A model generated the notes under the pieces. It was given only the letters and a program-made list of their open reading frames with translations, searched no databases and had not been told where the DNA came from. Source: an uncultured Acetatifactor sp. (GTDB lineage: Bacteria; Bacillota; Clostridia; Lachnospirales; Lachnospiraceae). Taken from it: 64,000 nucleotides of DNA. The stretch's first letter is position 1, and every line of letters starts with the position of its first letter. Where the stretch lies: NCBI GenBank assembly GCA_934436435.1, contig CAKSAN010000008.1, positions 96,306-160,305 on the forward strand, written 5' to 3'. The translations under genes and the position numbers were made by a program. Below, piece by piece: positions 63,209 through 64,000 of the stretch.

Positions 63209-63904
63209 TTAAATAGTGATATCAAACTTCATACCCTGTGTTGCCTTTTCTTCTGTTATCTTACTCCAATCCAGTTCAGAAATCTTTTCAAGTAATTCTT
63301 CTTTTGAATTTGCCTGAATTGTAGTCCGCTTAACAGTTACATCCTTCTTTTCCTGCTTTTTCTCCTCTGCACGTTTTTCCTTTAATTCTTCAAGCCGTTC
63401 TTTCTGCTTTTCTGTAATCTTCTCCAAATCAGCAAAAAGTGTCATCTTTCCATCATCATCAAAGGACATAGTTAACTTATTTAATACAGTTCCACTATTG
63501 TCTGTCGTTCCCCAAGCACGTTCAAACCCAAACTGTTCATTGATTTTATCTGACATCTCAACTGCAGTTTTTACCGTAGACAATTTTTCCCGTGCATATT
63601 TCTCATCGGATGCCATTCTTTCAAGTTCAGCACTTGAAAAAACAACTGTAAATTCCTTATCGCTTTGGTCTACTAATCCTCTGAAATCATCGCCTTTATC
63701 AGCAATAATAAAATCGAAATCCGCATTATCCTTACGCAATGTTTCCAGATATTTCTGTGCCTTAGAAGATAACTTATCTTCGCTGGATTTTATTTTCTGT
63801 GCATTGGGCTGCACATCTTTTGCTTTCTCTGTGTTATTTTGCTTACTAACAGTATTGCTCTTATAATAATCTGTTACCTGTGTTAAATTAGCTGCTCTAA
63901 TCAT
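63209..63904 (-). CDS. Uncharacterised protein (possibly DUF6033)
   Basis: A 231-residue soluble protein. The N-terminal 50 residues are polar and Asn/Lys/Ser-rich; the middle (about 55-140) is alpha/beta (FDFIIADKGDDFRGLVDQ, KEFTVVFSSAELERM); a charged helix (about 160-195, KLEKITEKQKERLEELKEKR in part) leads to SKEELLEKISELDWSKITEE and the end FDITI. It resembles Clostridial proteins annotated as DUF6033, which I cannot confirm. The ribosome site AAGGAGG precedes the ATG and a sigma-28-like promoter lies 50 nt upstream, so it may belong to the motility regulon. Confidence 0.65.
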   Translation of the reverse strand: MIRAANLTQVTDYYKSNTVSKQNNTEKAKDVQPNAQKIKSSEDKLSSKAQKYLETLRKDNADFDFIIADKGDDFRGLVDQSDKEFTVVFSSAELERMASDEKYAREKLSTVKTAVEMSDKINEQFGFERAWGTTDNSGTVLNKLTMSFDDDGKMTLFADLEKITEKQKERLEELKEKRAEEKKQEKKDVTVKRTTIQANSKEELLEKISELDWSKITEEKATQGMKFDITI

Positions 63905-63954
63905 GGTATCATCCTCCTTGAAAATTGATACAGAAATCCGTTTCTATATCTGTA

Positions 63955-63981
63955 ATATCGGCACTTTATATCCAAAAGTTA
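63955..63981 (-). promoter_or_regulatory. Sigma-28-like promoter for the two uncharacterised genes
   Basis: On the minus strand TAAC (63978-63981), exactly 15 nt, GCCGATAT (63955-63962). The -10 element is a perfect SigD match and the -35 differs by one base. The start codon is 51 nt downstream of the -10. Confidence 0.65.
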
Positions 63982-64000
63982 ATAGTGCGTAAAATTCAAA

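Overview
The window looks like a chromosomal segment of an anaerobic, flagellated, endospore-forming gut Firmicute, most likely a Lachnospiraceae member (Roseburia/Agathobacter/Eubacterium-like). The evidence is a sporulation/division gene row in Firmicute order (rqcP-yabP-yabQ-divIC-spoIIE-like-tilS-hpt-ftsH), a CotS-type coat protein, a CsrA-flagellin pair, cyclic-di-GMP proteins, and an inverted-order GH3 beta-glucosidase of a type known from rumen and gut Clostridia. The species call is inference.

Layout. 1-13.2 kb: a truncated GHKL sensor kinase, a PAS-GGDEF-GGDEF*-EAL protein, GH3, an ion/anion permease, a cytidylate-kinase-like protein, then LCP, CapA and AraC-type genes. 13.2-19.2 kb is the motility region: a leftward pair (alpha/beta hydrolase, then a chemoreceptor fused to a PilZ motor-brake module), a 783-bp segment bounded by perfect 29-bp inverted repeats and carrying its own FimB/FimE-sized tyrosine recombinase plus a sigma-28-type promoter, then csrA and flagellin. 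19.2-21.1 kb: a group II intron placed just after the flagellin terminator, then an orphan HicB. 21.8-41.4 kb: housekeeping (M3 peptidase, PPIase-like foldase, HAD phosphatase, CCA-adding enzyme, CotS, PEGA lipoprotein, HU, the sporulation/division row, GH13 amylase, GT39 membrane protein). 41.6-42.1 kb: tRNA-Tyr, a 5' half copy of tRNA-Leu and a full tRNA-Leu. 42.2 kb to the end is accessory DNA: an integrase beside the tRNA, a decapitated parM plus parR-like gene, a dehydrogenase scrap, a thioredoxin/rhodanese/CoA-disulfide-reductase cassette with its own Crp/Fnr-type regulator, a frameshifted peroxiredoxin, a GC-rich LuxR-type ATPase regulator with a 2555-residue surface protein, and on the minus strand HTH, membrane, SSB and two uncharacterised coiled-coil genes.

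Main discovery candidate. The sigma-28-type promoter (TAAA-N15-GCCGAAAT) inside the invertible segment points LEFT in this assembly, away from csrA-flagellin, and no other promoter is recognisable in front of csrA or flagellin. Inversion by the encoded recombinase would place the promoter directly upstream of csrA-flagellin. This is the logic of the Salmonella Hin/fljB switch built from unrelated parts: a tyrosine recombinase and a Firmicute motility promoter. In the orientation seen, flagellin should be off and the promoter faces the hydrolase/chemoreceptor-PilZ pair. A second sigma-28-like promoter (TAAC-N15-GCCGATAT) heads the two uncharacterised genes at the right end, hinting that they are motility-regulated.
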